A stretch of DNA of 64,000 bases. Source: Phycisphaerae bacterium (lineage in GTDB: Bacteria > Planctomycetota > Phycisphaerae > UBA1845 > CAIVHJ01). The stretch spans positions 1-64,000 of the forward strand of contig JAJVHX010000018.1 of the NCBI GenBank assembly GCA_022072405.1, given 5' to 3'. Below the pieces are notes generated by a model that made no database searches, was not told the DNA's origin, and worked only from the letters and a program-made list of their open reading frames with translations. Each line of letters starts with the position of its first letter. Within the stretch, counting starts at the first letter, position 1. A program made the translations under genes and the position numbers. Below are positions 8,819 to 16,673 of this stretch, piece by piece.

Positions 8819-10051
8819 TCACTCTTCCGGGTTTTCCGCATTGGGCCAACCCACCGTCTCCACGCGACCTTCCTTGGTATCGTTGTCGCGCACATAGTCC
8901 GCCCGATCTTCATCCGTCTTGCTGAACAGTTCGTTGTTCTCCTGCTGCAGCGGACCCATCGGACCACGCAACGGAATCACGCTCCACACCGCTTCCCGGC
9001 TGCCGCCGCCGCGATCGGAGGTGAAGAAGATACGGCCTTCTTTGCTCCAGGTCGGGGCATAGTTGGCGCCCAGGCCGTCCGTCAGGCGCACCTGACCACG
9101 GCCATCCGTATCCACCATCCAGATATCCGCCTGCTGCAGTGGATTGCGCGAACCCTGCACCACACTCGGCACATTGCTGACCGCCACGTAGGCAATCTGC
9201 TTTTCATCCGGACTCCAGGCGGGCAGAATCATTGCATATTCGGCGCTGCTCAGAATTTCCGTCGGCAGACGCGGTTCGCCATCCACAATCTTTAAAGTCC
9301 ACAGGCTGAACCAGCGGCTGCCGCGCTTGCGGGCCCGCTGATAGAGCAGCGTATTGGTTTTCGGAGCGAAGTCCGGGAAGAGTCCATAACCGATGAACTT
9401 CTTCACCGCACCGGCTTCGGCGCTGGCCAGCCACAACTCCCACTGCCCGCCGCGCTCCGGCATGCTGCAGAACGCCAGATATTTGCCATCCGGCGACCAG
9501 GTCGGGTGCACTTCATGCGCCTCGCTGGTGGTCACCTGAATCGGCTGCTGGCCGTCAATATTCATGATCCAGATATCCCAGTTGCCGCTGCGGTCGCTGG
9601 CAAAGGCAAACCGCCGACCGTCGGGACTCAGACAGGGCTGAATGTCGCTGGCCGGATCAGTGGTCAACTGCGTCACCGCCACGCCATCCACATCCTTGAT
9701 GTACACATCCGGGGTCAGTGCATGACGCGTCGATGAGAAAATCAATTGCCGGCCGTTACGGGCGATCGCCGGATCAAAATCGCTGCCTTCCGGCGGAAAG
9801 CTGTGCTGACGCAGTGACACGGCCGCGCGAGCTTCATAATCTTCGGTCGGCACCGCCGGAATTTCACCAAACAGCGTGATCGCCGGATCACCACCCGCAA
9901 CCAGTTCCGGACGCGGCGGCGGGGGCGGCAATTCTGCCGTCTGCTCGACAGGTTCGCTCTTCTGCATCATCTGGCAGCCGGTCGCCATCAGCACCACGCT
10001 GCACAACGCTCCACACCACCAGCCCGTTGATAAAAAATTCTGCCGCGTCAA
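8819..10051 (-). CDS. TolB-like beta-propeller lipoprotein
   Basis: About 410 residues. A hydrophobic leader ending VVLMATGC gives a lipobox. The mature part has at least five PD40/WD40-like TolB blades, each with a motif such as FDPAIARNGRQLIFSS, IQPCLSPDGRRFAFAS, VHPTWSPDGKYLAF, LPAWSPDEKQIAYV and YAPTWSKEGRIFFTS. Such propellers act as periplasmic protein-binding platforms; this one is lipid-anchored, unlike soluble TolB. The TTG start at 10051 is chosen because AGGAGG lies 7 bp upstream; the frame continues further upstream without a good start. First gene of the minus-strand run to xer. Confidence 0.85.
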   Translation of the reverse strand: MTRQNFLSTGWWCGALCSVVLMATGCQMMQKSEPVEQTAELPPPPPRPELVAGGDPAITLFGEIPAVPTEDYEARAAVSLRQHSFPPEGSDFDPAIARNGRQLIFSSTRHALTPDVYIKDVDGVAVTQLTTDPASDIQPCLSPDGRRFAFASDRSGNWDIWIMNIDGQQPIQVTTSEAHEVHPTWSPDGKYLAFCSMPERGGQWELWLASAEAGAVKKFIGYGLFPDFAPKTNTLLYQRARKRGSRWFSLWTLKIVDGEPRLPTEILSSAEYAMILPAWSPDEKQIAYVAVSNVPSVVQGSRNPLQQADIWMVDTDGRGQVRLTDGLGANYAPTWSKEGRIFFTSDRGGGSREAVWSVIPLRGPMGPLQQENNELFSKTDEDRADYVRDNDTKEGRVETVGWPNAENPEE

Positions 10052-10254
10052 GGTTGATCCTCCTGCTCTCAGGTCCTGAAATTCTGGTTGATCTGTGGAC
10101 CTTCGGCTTGAATTTCGACTCGCCCAAGCATCTGATCCAGTCCAACCTATCGGACGGTTCAACCTTGACCACAAGTTAAATATTGACACCTGCTTCATGC
10201 GCTTTGTCCGATAATGTGCCAAGTGAAATATCGACCAATCCCGCGTCAGACTGC

Positions 10255-10545
10255 ATGCCATCAGGTCCGAAAATCAGCCTTGGTGAAATGCGGCAAATTC
10301 TGCGCGGACCCCCTCATAACCTGCTGATCCATAGCTGCAAACCGCACGAACCGGTATTGATTAAACGCCTGGTTCGCTGGCAGCAGGAAGTAACTTTTAC
10401 TCAAGTTTTGCCTGATCTGAATGGAGCTGCTGTGGTTGATGGGAAATTCAATGAGCTACAGGTTGCAGCCCGCGCGGTAGCCTCATGGCCGCATCCGGTT
10501 CGGCTACTGCTCCGTGATGTTAAGATTCACCTGGAGATTAGCTGA
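10255..10545 (+). CDS. hypothetical protein
   Basis: An open frame of 96 codons from ATG 10255 (extends to GTG 10216 or TTG 10183). The product has regular hydrophobic/charged spacing (EMRQILRGPPHNLLIHSC, EPVLIKRLVRW, AARAVASWPHPVRLLLRDVKIHLEIS), suggesting a small mixed alpha/beta protein. It fills the gap divergent from the TolB-like gene and overlaps the 3' end of the converging hydrolase by 8 bp. No family recognised; it could be a chance ORF. Confidence 0.45.
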   Translation: MPSGPKISLGEMRQILRGPPHNLLIHSCKPHEPVLIKRLVRWQQEVTFTQVLPDLNGAAVVDGKFNELQVAARAVASWPHPVRLLLRDVKIHLEIS

Positions 10546-11479
10546 TGCTGTTGTGAATGAAGCCGATCCGTTCCGCCAGATCAGGCGCTGAGGTTGCATC
10601 GACCAGCCGAAACCGTTCGGCGGATGCTGTGGTCTGATAGAGTCGGGCCAGGCGGGTCATCATCGGCAAAGAATATCGATCTGATCGACCGTAAAGATGA
10701 CGCGGCACAAAACAACCGAGGGCCAGCTCCACCACCAGGGCCAGTTCCAGACCCACCACGCTGGGTGGACGAGCATACTCCTCCCCGGGCAGCACTCCAC
10801 CCACCAGCAGACAGCGCACCCGCTTGTCCAGCGCCGCCGCCACCGCTGCCGCACCCCATGCCTCATCCCAGCCGATCAACGCCACCTCGTAAGTCTGATA
10901 GGTCTCATGATTCTCGATGAAATCGATCACCCGCAGACAATCGTAAACCGTTTCGCCCAGCAGCGACCGCCCCACTCGCAGATAGCGTCCCGCCAATTCT
11001 TCCACGCCCCCCACACACAACCCGCTCCGCAGCGGCACAGTCACCACCAGCATCCCCGCTGCCGCCAACTGTTCCGCCAGCGACTGCTGCTCCTGAGGCT
11101 TCGTTTCCAGGACAATCACAACTGCCCCGTTCCAGTCAGTCGCCGGTTGCTGCATCGCGACCGGCAGCCACACCCCGCTGTCCGTTTCCAGCTCCCCGGC
11201 CATCAAACCACTCCGCCCGGCGCGCGGTGTGTTGCGGAACTTCGGCGGCTGATAGATCGCCGGCATGTGCAACAGCAGCGCCTGGCGCAGCTCGCGCACC
11301 CGCTCCTGCTGCCAGCTCCATAAAGCTTCCGCACTGTTACCCGTAAACTGGATATGTGTTTCGAATTGCTGGTGCAGTGCGGCCATCCGCTGCAACCATG
11401 CTTCTGGATATGGCGGCGATTCCGGCATGTGGCGACCTGGCGCCTCCCTGCCCCACCTGACTAAACCCAACTCACCCAC
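10538..11479 (-). CDS. alpha/beta-hydrolase-like protein with atypical nucleophile site
   Basis: 313 residues resembling acetyl-xylan esterase/dienelactone-hydrolase folds: a strand (GAVVIVLETKP), a helix (SLAEQLAAAGMLVVTVPLRSG), a helix LLGETVYDCLRVIDFIENH, then YEVALIGWDEAWGAAAVAAAL where the nucleophile elbow G-x-S-x-G would be. Here it reads G-W-D-E-A, so Ser is replaced by Asp. It may be inactive or use Asp as nucleophile, as haloalkane dehalogenases and epoxide hydrolases do. GTG 11479 overlaps the upstream HAD gene's stop; ATG at about 11425 is an alternative start. Confidence 0.65.
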   Translation of the reverse strand: MGELGLVRWGREAPGRHMPESPPYPEAWLQRMAALHQQFETHIQFTGNSAEALWSWQQERVRELRQALLLHMPAIYQPPKFRNTPRAGRSGLMAGELETDSGVWLPVAMQQPATDWNGAVVIVLETKPQEQQSLAEQLAAAGMLVVTVPLRSGLCVGGVEELAGRYLRVGRSLLGETVYDCLRVIDFIENHETYQTYEVALIGWDEAWGAAAVAAALDKRVRCLLVGGVLPGEEYARPPSVVGLELALVVELALGCFVPRHLYGRSDRYSLPMMTRLARLYQTTASAERFRLVDATSAPDLAERIGFIHNSIS

Positions 11480-12110
11480 TCGCAGGAATCAAGTCCGTCA
11501 GCTTCTGGATCACGCGCGTGGCGTGCTGCAGCTTCTCCGCCGGATGCGAACTGGTGATCGCCACCACCGGCATGCCCGCCCGGTTCGCCGCCTCCACCCC
11601 GGCGGGAGCATCCTCGATCACCATGCACTCTTCCGGAGCGAGTTTCAATCGCTCTGCCGCCGTCAGGAACACCGTCGGATCCGGCTTGCCGATCGGCACA
11701 TCCTCGCTGCTGACGATGACCTGAAAATGATCCGCCACGCCCATCTCCATCAGCGCCAGATCGATATTCTCGCGGCTAGTACTCGAAGCCACTGCCATCA
11801 GAAAACCGTTGTCCCAGTAATATTCCAGAAGCTCCGTTGCCCCAGCCATCACCGGGATCCGTCCGCGCACCAGCTCCCGATAAATCTCTTCCTTGCGCAG
11901 ACTCAGGCGGCGGACCTCTTCCGCGCTCCATTCTTCACCGAAGAGAATCGTCACGATATCACGACTCTGCCTGCCGAAGCAGGCCGTCACCGCTTCATCG
12001 GTAACCTCTTCGGCAAGCTCCTGGCCGAGGCGCTTCCACGACTCCCGGTGCGCCGCACCCGAATCGATCAGCACCCCATCCAGATCAAAAATGATTCCGC
12101 ATATCGACAT
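11472..12110 (-). CDS. HAD-superfamily hydrolase, beta-phosphoglucomutase/sugar phosphatase-like
   Basis: 212 residues with all HAD motifs: FDLDGVLIDS (nucleophile Asp and general acid Asp), VASSTS (motif II), KPDPTVFL (motif III Lys), and VIEDAPAGVEAANRAGM (motif IV). The alpha-helical cap between residues 20 and 85 places it with phosphoglucomutase/phosphatase subfamily I proteins. It probably acts on a sugar phosphate in the cytoplasm. It overlaps the next gene's GTG by 8 bp, so the two are probably co-translated. Confidence 0.85.
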   Translation of the reverse strand: MSICGIIFDLDGVLIDSGAAHRESWKRLGQELAEEVTDEAVTACFGRQSRDIVTILFGEEWSAEEVRRLSLRKEEIYRELVRGRIPVMAGATELLEYYWDNGFLMAVASSTSRENIDLALMEMGVADHFQVIVSSEDVPIGKPDPTVFLTAAERLKLAPEECMVIEDAPAGVEAANRAGMPVVAITSSHPAEKLQHATRVIQKLTDLIPASG

Positions 12111-12179
12111 GTCCCTGTCGCCCGTTCCTTGTTTCCTTTATCCGCTGCCTGTTGCCTGTTTCTTATTTATTGTTGCCAG

Positions 12180-12226
12180 GAGCTGGTTTCAAAATTTAAT
12201 GAGCCGCGGGCTTTTAGCCCGCGCGA
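12180..12226. repeat. family A palindrome, copy 5, with left AT-rich arm
   Basis: GAGCTGGTTTCAAAATTTAAT followed in the same order by the GC-rich core at 12201-12226 (GAGCCGCGGGC-TTTT-AGCCCGCGCGAAG). The matching right arm is missing, so this looks like a truncated nested element. Confidence 0.8.
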
Positions 12227-12253
12227 AGTCGATGATTCATCAACTCCCCTCTA

Positions 12254-13591
12254 TTATATTTTCTCTGTTCCCTGTTCCCTGTTGCCTATCCCCGGTCTCC
12301 CGATGGGATAATGTTCAAAACCATACCGCCGCAATACGCTGGTATCATACAGATTTCGGCCGTCAAAGATAATCGGCTGCCGCATCACTTCATGTAACCG
12401 CCGGAAATCAGGATTGCGAAACTCATTCCACTCCGTCACCACCACCAGGGCATCCGCCCCCGATACCAGGGCGTAGGCATCGTCTCCATAGACAAATTGC
12501 TGCCCATATCGCCGGGCCACATTGGCCAGCGCCTGCGGATCGTGCACCCGCAATTTGGCCCCCGCTTCCAAAAGACGATCGATCAAGGCCACCGCCGGCG
12601 CTTCGCGGATATCATCCGTCTTGGGCTTGAAGGCGACTCCCCAGATGGCGATATGCTTCTCCCGCAGTTCCCCGCCGAACCGCCGGTTGATTTTCTCAAA
12701 CAACACCCCCTTCTGCCGCTCATTCACCTGATGAACAGCATCCAGCAGTTGCGGAGCATAACCCGCCGCCCGGCCAAACGCCGCCAGCGCCTGCACATCC
12801 TTTGGAAAACAACTGCCGCCATAACCGCAGCCCGGATAGAGAAACTGAAAACCGATCCGCGAATCCGTGCCCATTCCGTGACGCACCTCATCCACGTCGA
12901 TACCGAGCTGATCGCACATGTTGGCGATTTCGTTGATGAAGCTGATCCGGGCCGCCAGGCAGGCATTGGAGGCATACTTGGTCATCTCCGACGCTCGCCG
13001 GCTCATGATCAGGATCGGCTTCTGGTTGCGCACGTAGGGCAGATAAAGCTGCCGCACGGCTTCCGCCGCCGCCGCGTCATCTGCACCGATCACCACCCGG
13101 TCCGGCCGTAGAAAATCATCCACCGCCGAACCTTCCTTCAGGAACTCCGGATTGCTTACCACTGCCACCTGGTGCCGTAAACCTCGCTGAAAAATCGCTT
13201 CAATCTGCTCCCCCGTTCCGACCGGAACGGTGCTCTTGATCACCACGATGGCTTCATGAGCCAGCACCCGGGCTACTTCCGCCGCCACCTGGCGCATAAT
13301 GCTCAGATCGGCCGAACCGTCGTCCCGCGGCGGGGTACCCACGCACAAAAAAATTACTTCCGCCTGCCGCACCGCCTCCGCCATATCGGTGGTAAATTTC
13401 AGCCGCCCGGTTTTGATGTTCTCCTGCATGATCTCGGTCAAACCCGGCTCATAGATCGGGCTGCGTCCGGCACGCATCATCTCCACCCGCTGCGGATCGA
13501 TATCCATGCCCATGACAAAATTACCCGTATCCGCCAGACACGCGCCCGTCACCAGCCCGACATATCCGCAACCCACCACCGTCACGTGCAT
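12254..13591 (-). CDS. ugd: UDP-glucose 6-dehydrogenase
   Basis: 445 residues. It oxidises UDP-glucose to UDP-glucuronate with NAD+ for surface polysaccharides. Visible: Rossmann MHVTVVGCGYVGLVTGACLA, SPIYEPGL, NPEFLKEGSAVDDF, the tetra-peptide region YASNACLAARISFINE, catalytic-Cys loop GCGYGGSCFPKD (Cys in GSCFPKD), and GVAFKPKTDDIREAP. The last residues (GIGNREQGTEKI) come from a heptamer repeat and are not part of the family. Start ATG 13591 with GAGG upstream. Neighbouring deacetylase supports a polysaccharide role. Confidence 0.95.
   Translation of the reverse strand: MHVTVVGCGYVGLVTGACLADTGNFVMGMDIDPQRVEMMRAGRSPIYEPGLTEIMQENIKTGRLKFTTDMAEAVRQAEVIFLCVGTPPRDDGSADLSIMRQVAAEVARVLAHEAIVVIKSTVPVGTGEQIEAIFQRGLRHQVAVVSNPEFLKEGSAVDDFLRPDRVVIGADDAAAAEAVRQLYLPYVRNQKPILIMSRRASEMTKYASNACLAARISFINEIANMCDQLGIDVDEVRHGMGTDSRIGFQFLYPGCGYGGSCFPKDVQALAAFGRAAGYAPQLLDAVHQVNERQKGVLFEKINRRFGGELREKHIAIWGVAFKPKTDDIREAPAVALIDRLLEAGAKLRVHDPQALANVARRYGQQFVYGDDAYALVSGADALVVVTEWNEFRNPDFRRLHEVMRQPIIFDGRNLYDTSVLRRYGFEHYPIGRPGIGNREQGTEKI
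12265..12286. repeat. short tandem heptamer repeat (CTGTTCC/CTGTTGC)
   Basis: Three tandem 7-mers CTGTTCC CTGTTCC CTGTTGC, read on the minus strand as the ugd C-terminal tail. A looser set of CTGTTGCC/CTGTTTC words occurs at about 12145-12178. These resemble the short tandemly repeated repetitive heptamers known from cyanobacteria. Confidence 0.65.
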
Positions 13592-13634
13592 CGATCAATC
13601 CTCAGCTCTCGACCTCGCCCGTGTTCATTCATCA

Positions 13635-13657
13635 GAGCCGCAACCGTCAGGGAGCGT
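13635..13657. repeat. family C repeat, copy 1
   Basis: GAGCCGCAACCGTCAGGGAGCGTT, in the gap upstream of ugd. It shares the pattern GAGCCGCxxCCGTxAGGGAGCGxT with copies at 43992 and 48230. Confidence 0.6.
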
Positions 13658-13757
13658 TACTTTCATATCTCCCGCTCCACTTTGCAGCAATCCTGATCAG
13701 CGCTGCATACCGACAAGCGGGTCTTATCAATCTAACCGCTCAACCTCAACCATAGTA

Positions 13758-14783
13758 TCAGGGATTCAGTGACGACTTTCCAGCCGCAACGCGCAGCACC
13801 TCCGCCATCGGGGCAAACCGGAAATGCTGTAATATCGCCGCCAGCCGGTTAGCCACCCGCCCCCGAAACAGACTCTGCTTAAAAGCGGTCAGCCGCGAAA
13901 TCGGCAGCCCCGCCTGCAGCCACTCCCGCACTTCGTTCGTATCCAGTTCGTAGGGATGCATGTAGATCACCGCCGGCTGCTTGGCCCGCTCAGCCTGGCG
14001 AAAAGCCTGCATCAGAAACCAGACCGGCAGTAACCGCAGATACCCACCGCCCGCCACCGGAATCCGCCGATTGCCGACCGCCAGCGTCGTCAGCGGAAAC
14101 TCCCACAACTCCCCGCCCAGGCACGTCGTTCGTTGTTCGTCGTTCGTCGTAGGAGCAATATCATGCAACGTCTTCCACCACTCACTCCAGCGGAAGGGAT
14201 AACGCGGTGCTTCAGCGATTCCATACCGCCGCCCCGCAAATGGAAAAATACTCGATGAATAACGAAAGCCCATCTCGATCAACAGCGGCACGGCCCACAG
14301 CGACTTCAGCGTTATGGAAAACGCCGGAGCGCGATAGCCCAGCGGCGCGCGCCCGGTCTGTTCTCCGATCAGCTCGATACTCCTCGACAGATCAGTACGA
14401 AACTGTTGCGGGCTTAGTTTGAAGACCAACTCATGGCCATAACCATGACTGGCGATCTCATGGCCTTGGGCGGCGATCATCTCTGTAATCACCGGATATT
14501 TTTCGATCGCCTTGCCCAATACGAAAAAAGTCGCCCTCACCCCGAAGCGCTGCAGCAGATTCAAAATTCGTTCGACGTTATGCACCACACGACCGGTGAT
14601 CGGCGTCTCCCCATGCAACAACCCCTGGGCCCAGTCTTCCGTATCCACAGTAAAGCAATGTTGAATCGGCTGTTGAATATGCTGCTGATTTATCGGACTC
14701 GTTGAACAACAATATTGAGATGTGGCGGGTGCATCGGTGGGCGCTCGGCGCGCACCTGGATCGTGAAGTTCGATTACTTCCAT
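13758..14783 (-). CDS. polysaccharide deacetylase (NodB family, DUF3473-type)
   Basis: 341 residues. Carbohydrate esterase family 4 motifs are present: TVDTEDW (catalytic Asp pair), SHGYGHELV (metal His), RAPAFS (Arg-x-Pro), and FRYSSSIFPFAGRRYG. The C-terminal half (IPVAGGGYLRLLPVWFLM...VIYMHPYELD) is typical of deacetylases found in exopolysaccharide or exosortase loci. It probably removes acetyl groups from an N-acetylated exopolymer. A heptamer repeat is read in frame at 14124-14151 (TTNDEQRTT). The start is provisional; a Cys/Gln-rich leader precedes the domain. Confidence 0.88.
   Translation of the reverse strand: MEVIELHDPGARRAPTDAPATSQYCCSTSPINQQHIQQPIQHCFTVDTEDWAQGLLHGETPITGRVVHNVERILNLLQRFGVRATFFVLGKAIEKYPVITEMIAAQGHEIASHGYGHELVFKLSPQQFRTDLSRSIELIGEQTGRAPLGYRAPAFSITLKSLWAVPLLIEMGFRYSSSIFPFAGRRYGIAEAPRYPFRWSEWWKTLHDIAPTTNDEQRTTCLGGELWEFPLTTLAVGNRRIPVAGGGYLRLLPVWFLMQAFRQAERAKQPAVIYMHPYELDTNEVREWLQAGLPISRLTAFKQSLFRGRVANRLAAILQHFRFAPMAEVLRVAAGKSSLNP
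14124..14151. repeat. heptamer tandem repeat within the deacetylase gene
   Basis: Four 7-mers CGTCGTT CGTTGTT CGTCGTT CGTCGTA. The period is not a multiple of three, yet it is read in frame on the minus strand as TTNDEQRTT, adding a low-complexity loop to the enzyme. Confidence 0.65.
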
Positions 14784-14887
14784 TTACTATCCATCGGAAT
14801 TTCACCCCGCTGACCTCAATTGCATCGCCCAGCCAGATGCTCATTCGGCAGGATGACTTTTACGCCGTAACGCCTGCGGGCAAATAA

Positions 14888-15541
14888 TTACGACAGGAAT
14901 GGGTTATTCTGGCGTTCCTCTCCGATTGTGGTGTCCGGCCCATGACCGCTCAAAACACATGTGTCGTCCGGCAGGGTCAGCAACTGGTTGCGGATATTTC
15001 GAAACATCTGGTCTGCATTACTGTGATGAAAGTCCGTGCGCCCCACACTGCCTGAAAAAAGTGCATCACCTACCACCACTACCTGATGGGCCGCACAATA
15101 AAGCGAACGTCCGCCGGGTGAATGGCCCGAAGTATCCAGCACCTGCCAGCAGGATGATCCCAGCGTCAACTGACTGCCGGCCATCAAATCACTCAACCGC
15201 TCCACTTGCACCACCAGCCCGACGCCGATCATCTGCGAAAGATTGTTGCTGGGATCGTCGAGAAAGGCCCACTCCACTTCCGCCAGATAGACCGGTATAT
15301 CCTGATAGGCACGACACACCTCCGGAACGCCGGCTACATGATCCGCATGGGCATGCGTCAGCATCACTGCCGCTGGCTGGAGATGCTGATCACGAATATA
15401 AGATAGCAACTGCGCGGTGGCTGGTGGCAATCCCGGATCAATCACCCAACAACACTTCTCATCCTCAGGATGCACCACACGGCTGTTCTGACCAAACATC
15501 GGATCGACAAAACTGCGTATTTCTAATCCATTGCACTTCAT
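14888..15541 (-). CDS. metallo-beta-lactamase-fold hydrolase (glyoxalase II-like)
   Basis: 217 residues. The dinuclear zinc motif THAHADHVAG, the downstream His in DTSGHSPGG, Asp in VVGDALFSGSVGRTDF and the last His in VLSGHGPDT are all visible. The pattern fits small MBL hydrolases of the GloB/YcbL type that cleave thioesters such as S-lactoylglutathione or act on other esters. Cytoplasmic; no partner gene adjacent. Start ATG 15541. Confidence 0.88.
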   Translation of the reverse strand: MKCNGLEIRSFVDPMFGQNSRVVHPEDEKCCWVIDPGLPPATAQLLSYIRDQHLQPAAVMLTHAHADHVAGVPEVCRAYQDIPVYLAEVEWAFLDDPSNNLSQMIGVGLVVQVERLSDLMAGSQLTLGSSCWQVLDTSGHSPGGRSLYCAAHQVVVVGDALFSGSVGRTDFHHSNADQMFRNIRNQLLTLPDDTCVLSGHGPDTTIGEERQNNPFLS

Positions 15542-15811
15542 GGGCTTTTATTTTCTGCTCCGTTTTATTAAGTAGACCATACTGGCCGAATATCAAGACC
15601 GGAACTATTTATATAATATCGAGTTACATAAATTACGTCGACCTTCGACGACCATTAAAAGTGGCTGTGGATTTCTGCCGATTGAGTACATGGATGGATC
15701 GGTTTACAAATTTAAGCTTGACAAGAGCGGCGAATTGGGTAACCATCATGTTAGTACAGAAGGGCTTACGTCATTTCTTAGCCCGCTCTAATCCCCCAGA
15801 GGGTTTGGAAC

Positions 15812-16165
15812 ATGACCAAAAAAGAGATTGTTCGCGAAGTATCCACGAAATATGGCGTCGATCAAGGGCTGGCCAAGATCATTGTCCAGCATGTGCTCGA
15901 TGCCATCATCCGTTCCCTGGAGAGTGAGGGGCGCATCGAATTACGCAACTTCGGCGTCTTTGAAGTGAAACGCCGAGCGGCCCGCGTCGCGCGCAATCCC
16001 CGCACTAACGAGCCTTTGCGCGTGCCACCTAAAACGGTGGTCTCCTTTCAGCCCGGCAAACGGCTTTCGCGATTGGCAGAGGAGTGGCCTGCGTCGGAGC
16101 AGAGCGGCTTATCCACCACTCCGGCAACCGGTTCGATCTTCGATTACGAGGAAGATGACGATTGA
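15812..16165 (+). CDS. HU/IHF-family DNA-binding protein
   Basis: 117 residues. Begins MTKKEIVREVSTKYGV and has the conserved IELRNFGVFEVKRRAARVARNPRTN arm region (parts NFGVF and RNPRTN) that inserts into the DNA minor groove, then FQPGKRL. A 25-residue acidic tail (SIFDYEEDDD) extends beyond the normal end of HU. It bends and compacts DNA. GAGG precedes the ATG. A TTGACA at 15718 may be a -35 box, but no good -10 follows. Confidence 0.93.
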   Translation: MTKKEIVREVSTKYGVDQGLAKIIVQHVLDAIIRSLESEGRIELRNFGVFEVKRRAARVARNPRTNEPLRVPPKTVVSFQPGKRLSRLAEEWPASEQSGLSTTPATGSIFDYEEDDD

Positions 16166-16326
16166 CCCGGGTGCGTTGCTGCAATTATTAGAGACACCAA
16201 CCTGGACCAATTTACCTGTCTGTCGGTATATTGACCCATCCGCACAAGACGACTAGCATAACATATTATCGGTCACTGCTTCGGCCGATGGTTCAAACTT
16301 AGACCACAATCAGCGAGGCGGAAAAA

Positions 16327-16533
16327 ATGCGTTGGACAAAACTTCTGATGGCGCTGTTCACGTTTGGGTTGCTGGGTTGGAGTGCCGGTTGCGCCAGCAG
16401 CTACGGCCACAATGGTGACGAGCGGGCCCATATGTATCGCAGCGTATTTGTCCGCGAACTCGACATGATGAACGACGATGTCGACCACTTCCTCATGGTC
16501 GAACGCCGCACCCGCCTCTCCCGCTGGCATTAA
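16327..16533 (+). CDS. small lipoprotein
   Basis: 68 residues. MRWTKLLMALFTFGLLGWSAGC is a lipoprotein signal (lipobox WSAGC), followed by ASSYGHNGDERAHMYRSVFVRELDMMNDDVDHFLMVERRTRLSRWH read in parts: a short acidic/aromatic helix with a basic end. Function unknown. A strong terminator follows directly, supporting a real single-gene transcript. Confidence 0.75.
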   Translation: MRWTKLLMALFTFGLLGWSAGCASSYGHNGDERAHMYRSVFVRELDMMNDDVDHFLMVERRTRLSRWH

Positions 16534-16563
16534 CGCATTTATCAACGCACCTGATCATCCACC

Positions 16564-16597
16564 ATGCCTTGGATCTTGTGATCCAAGGCATTTTTTT
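16564..16597 (+). terminator. rho-independent terminator
   Basis: ATGCCTTGGATC-TTGT-GATCCAAGGCAT followed by seven T residues. It ends the small lipoprotein transcript. Confidence 0.92.
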
Positions 16598-16673
16598 GCG
16601 TGCGACTTACCATTCTGAGAACCACTTTTTCGACAGACTGTAGTCACCGGCGCAGAATTACTACAATGTCGCG

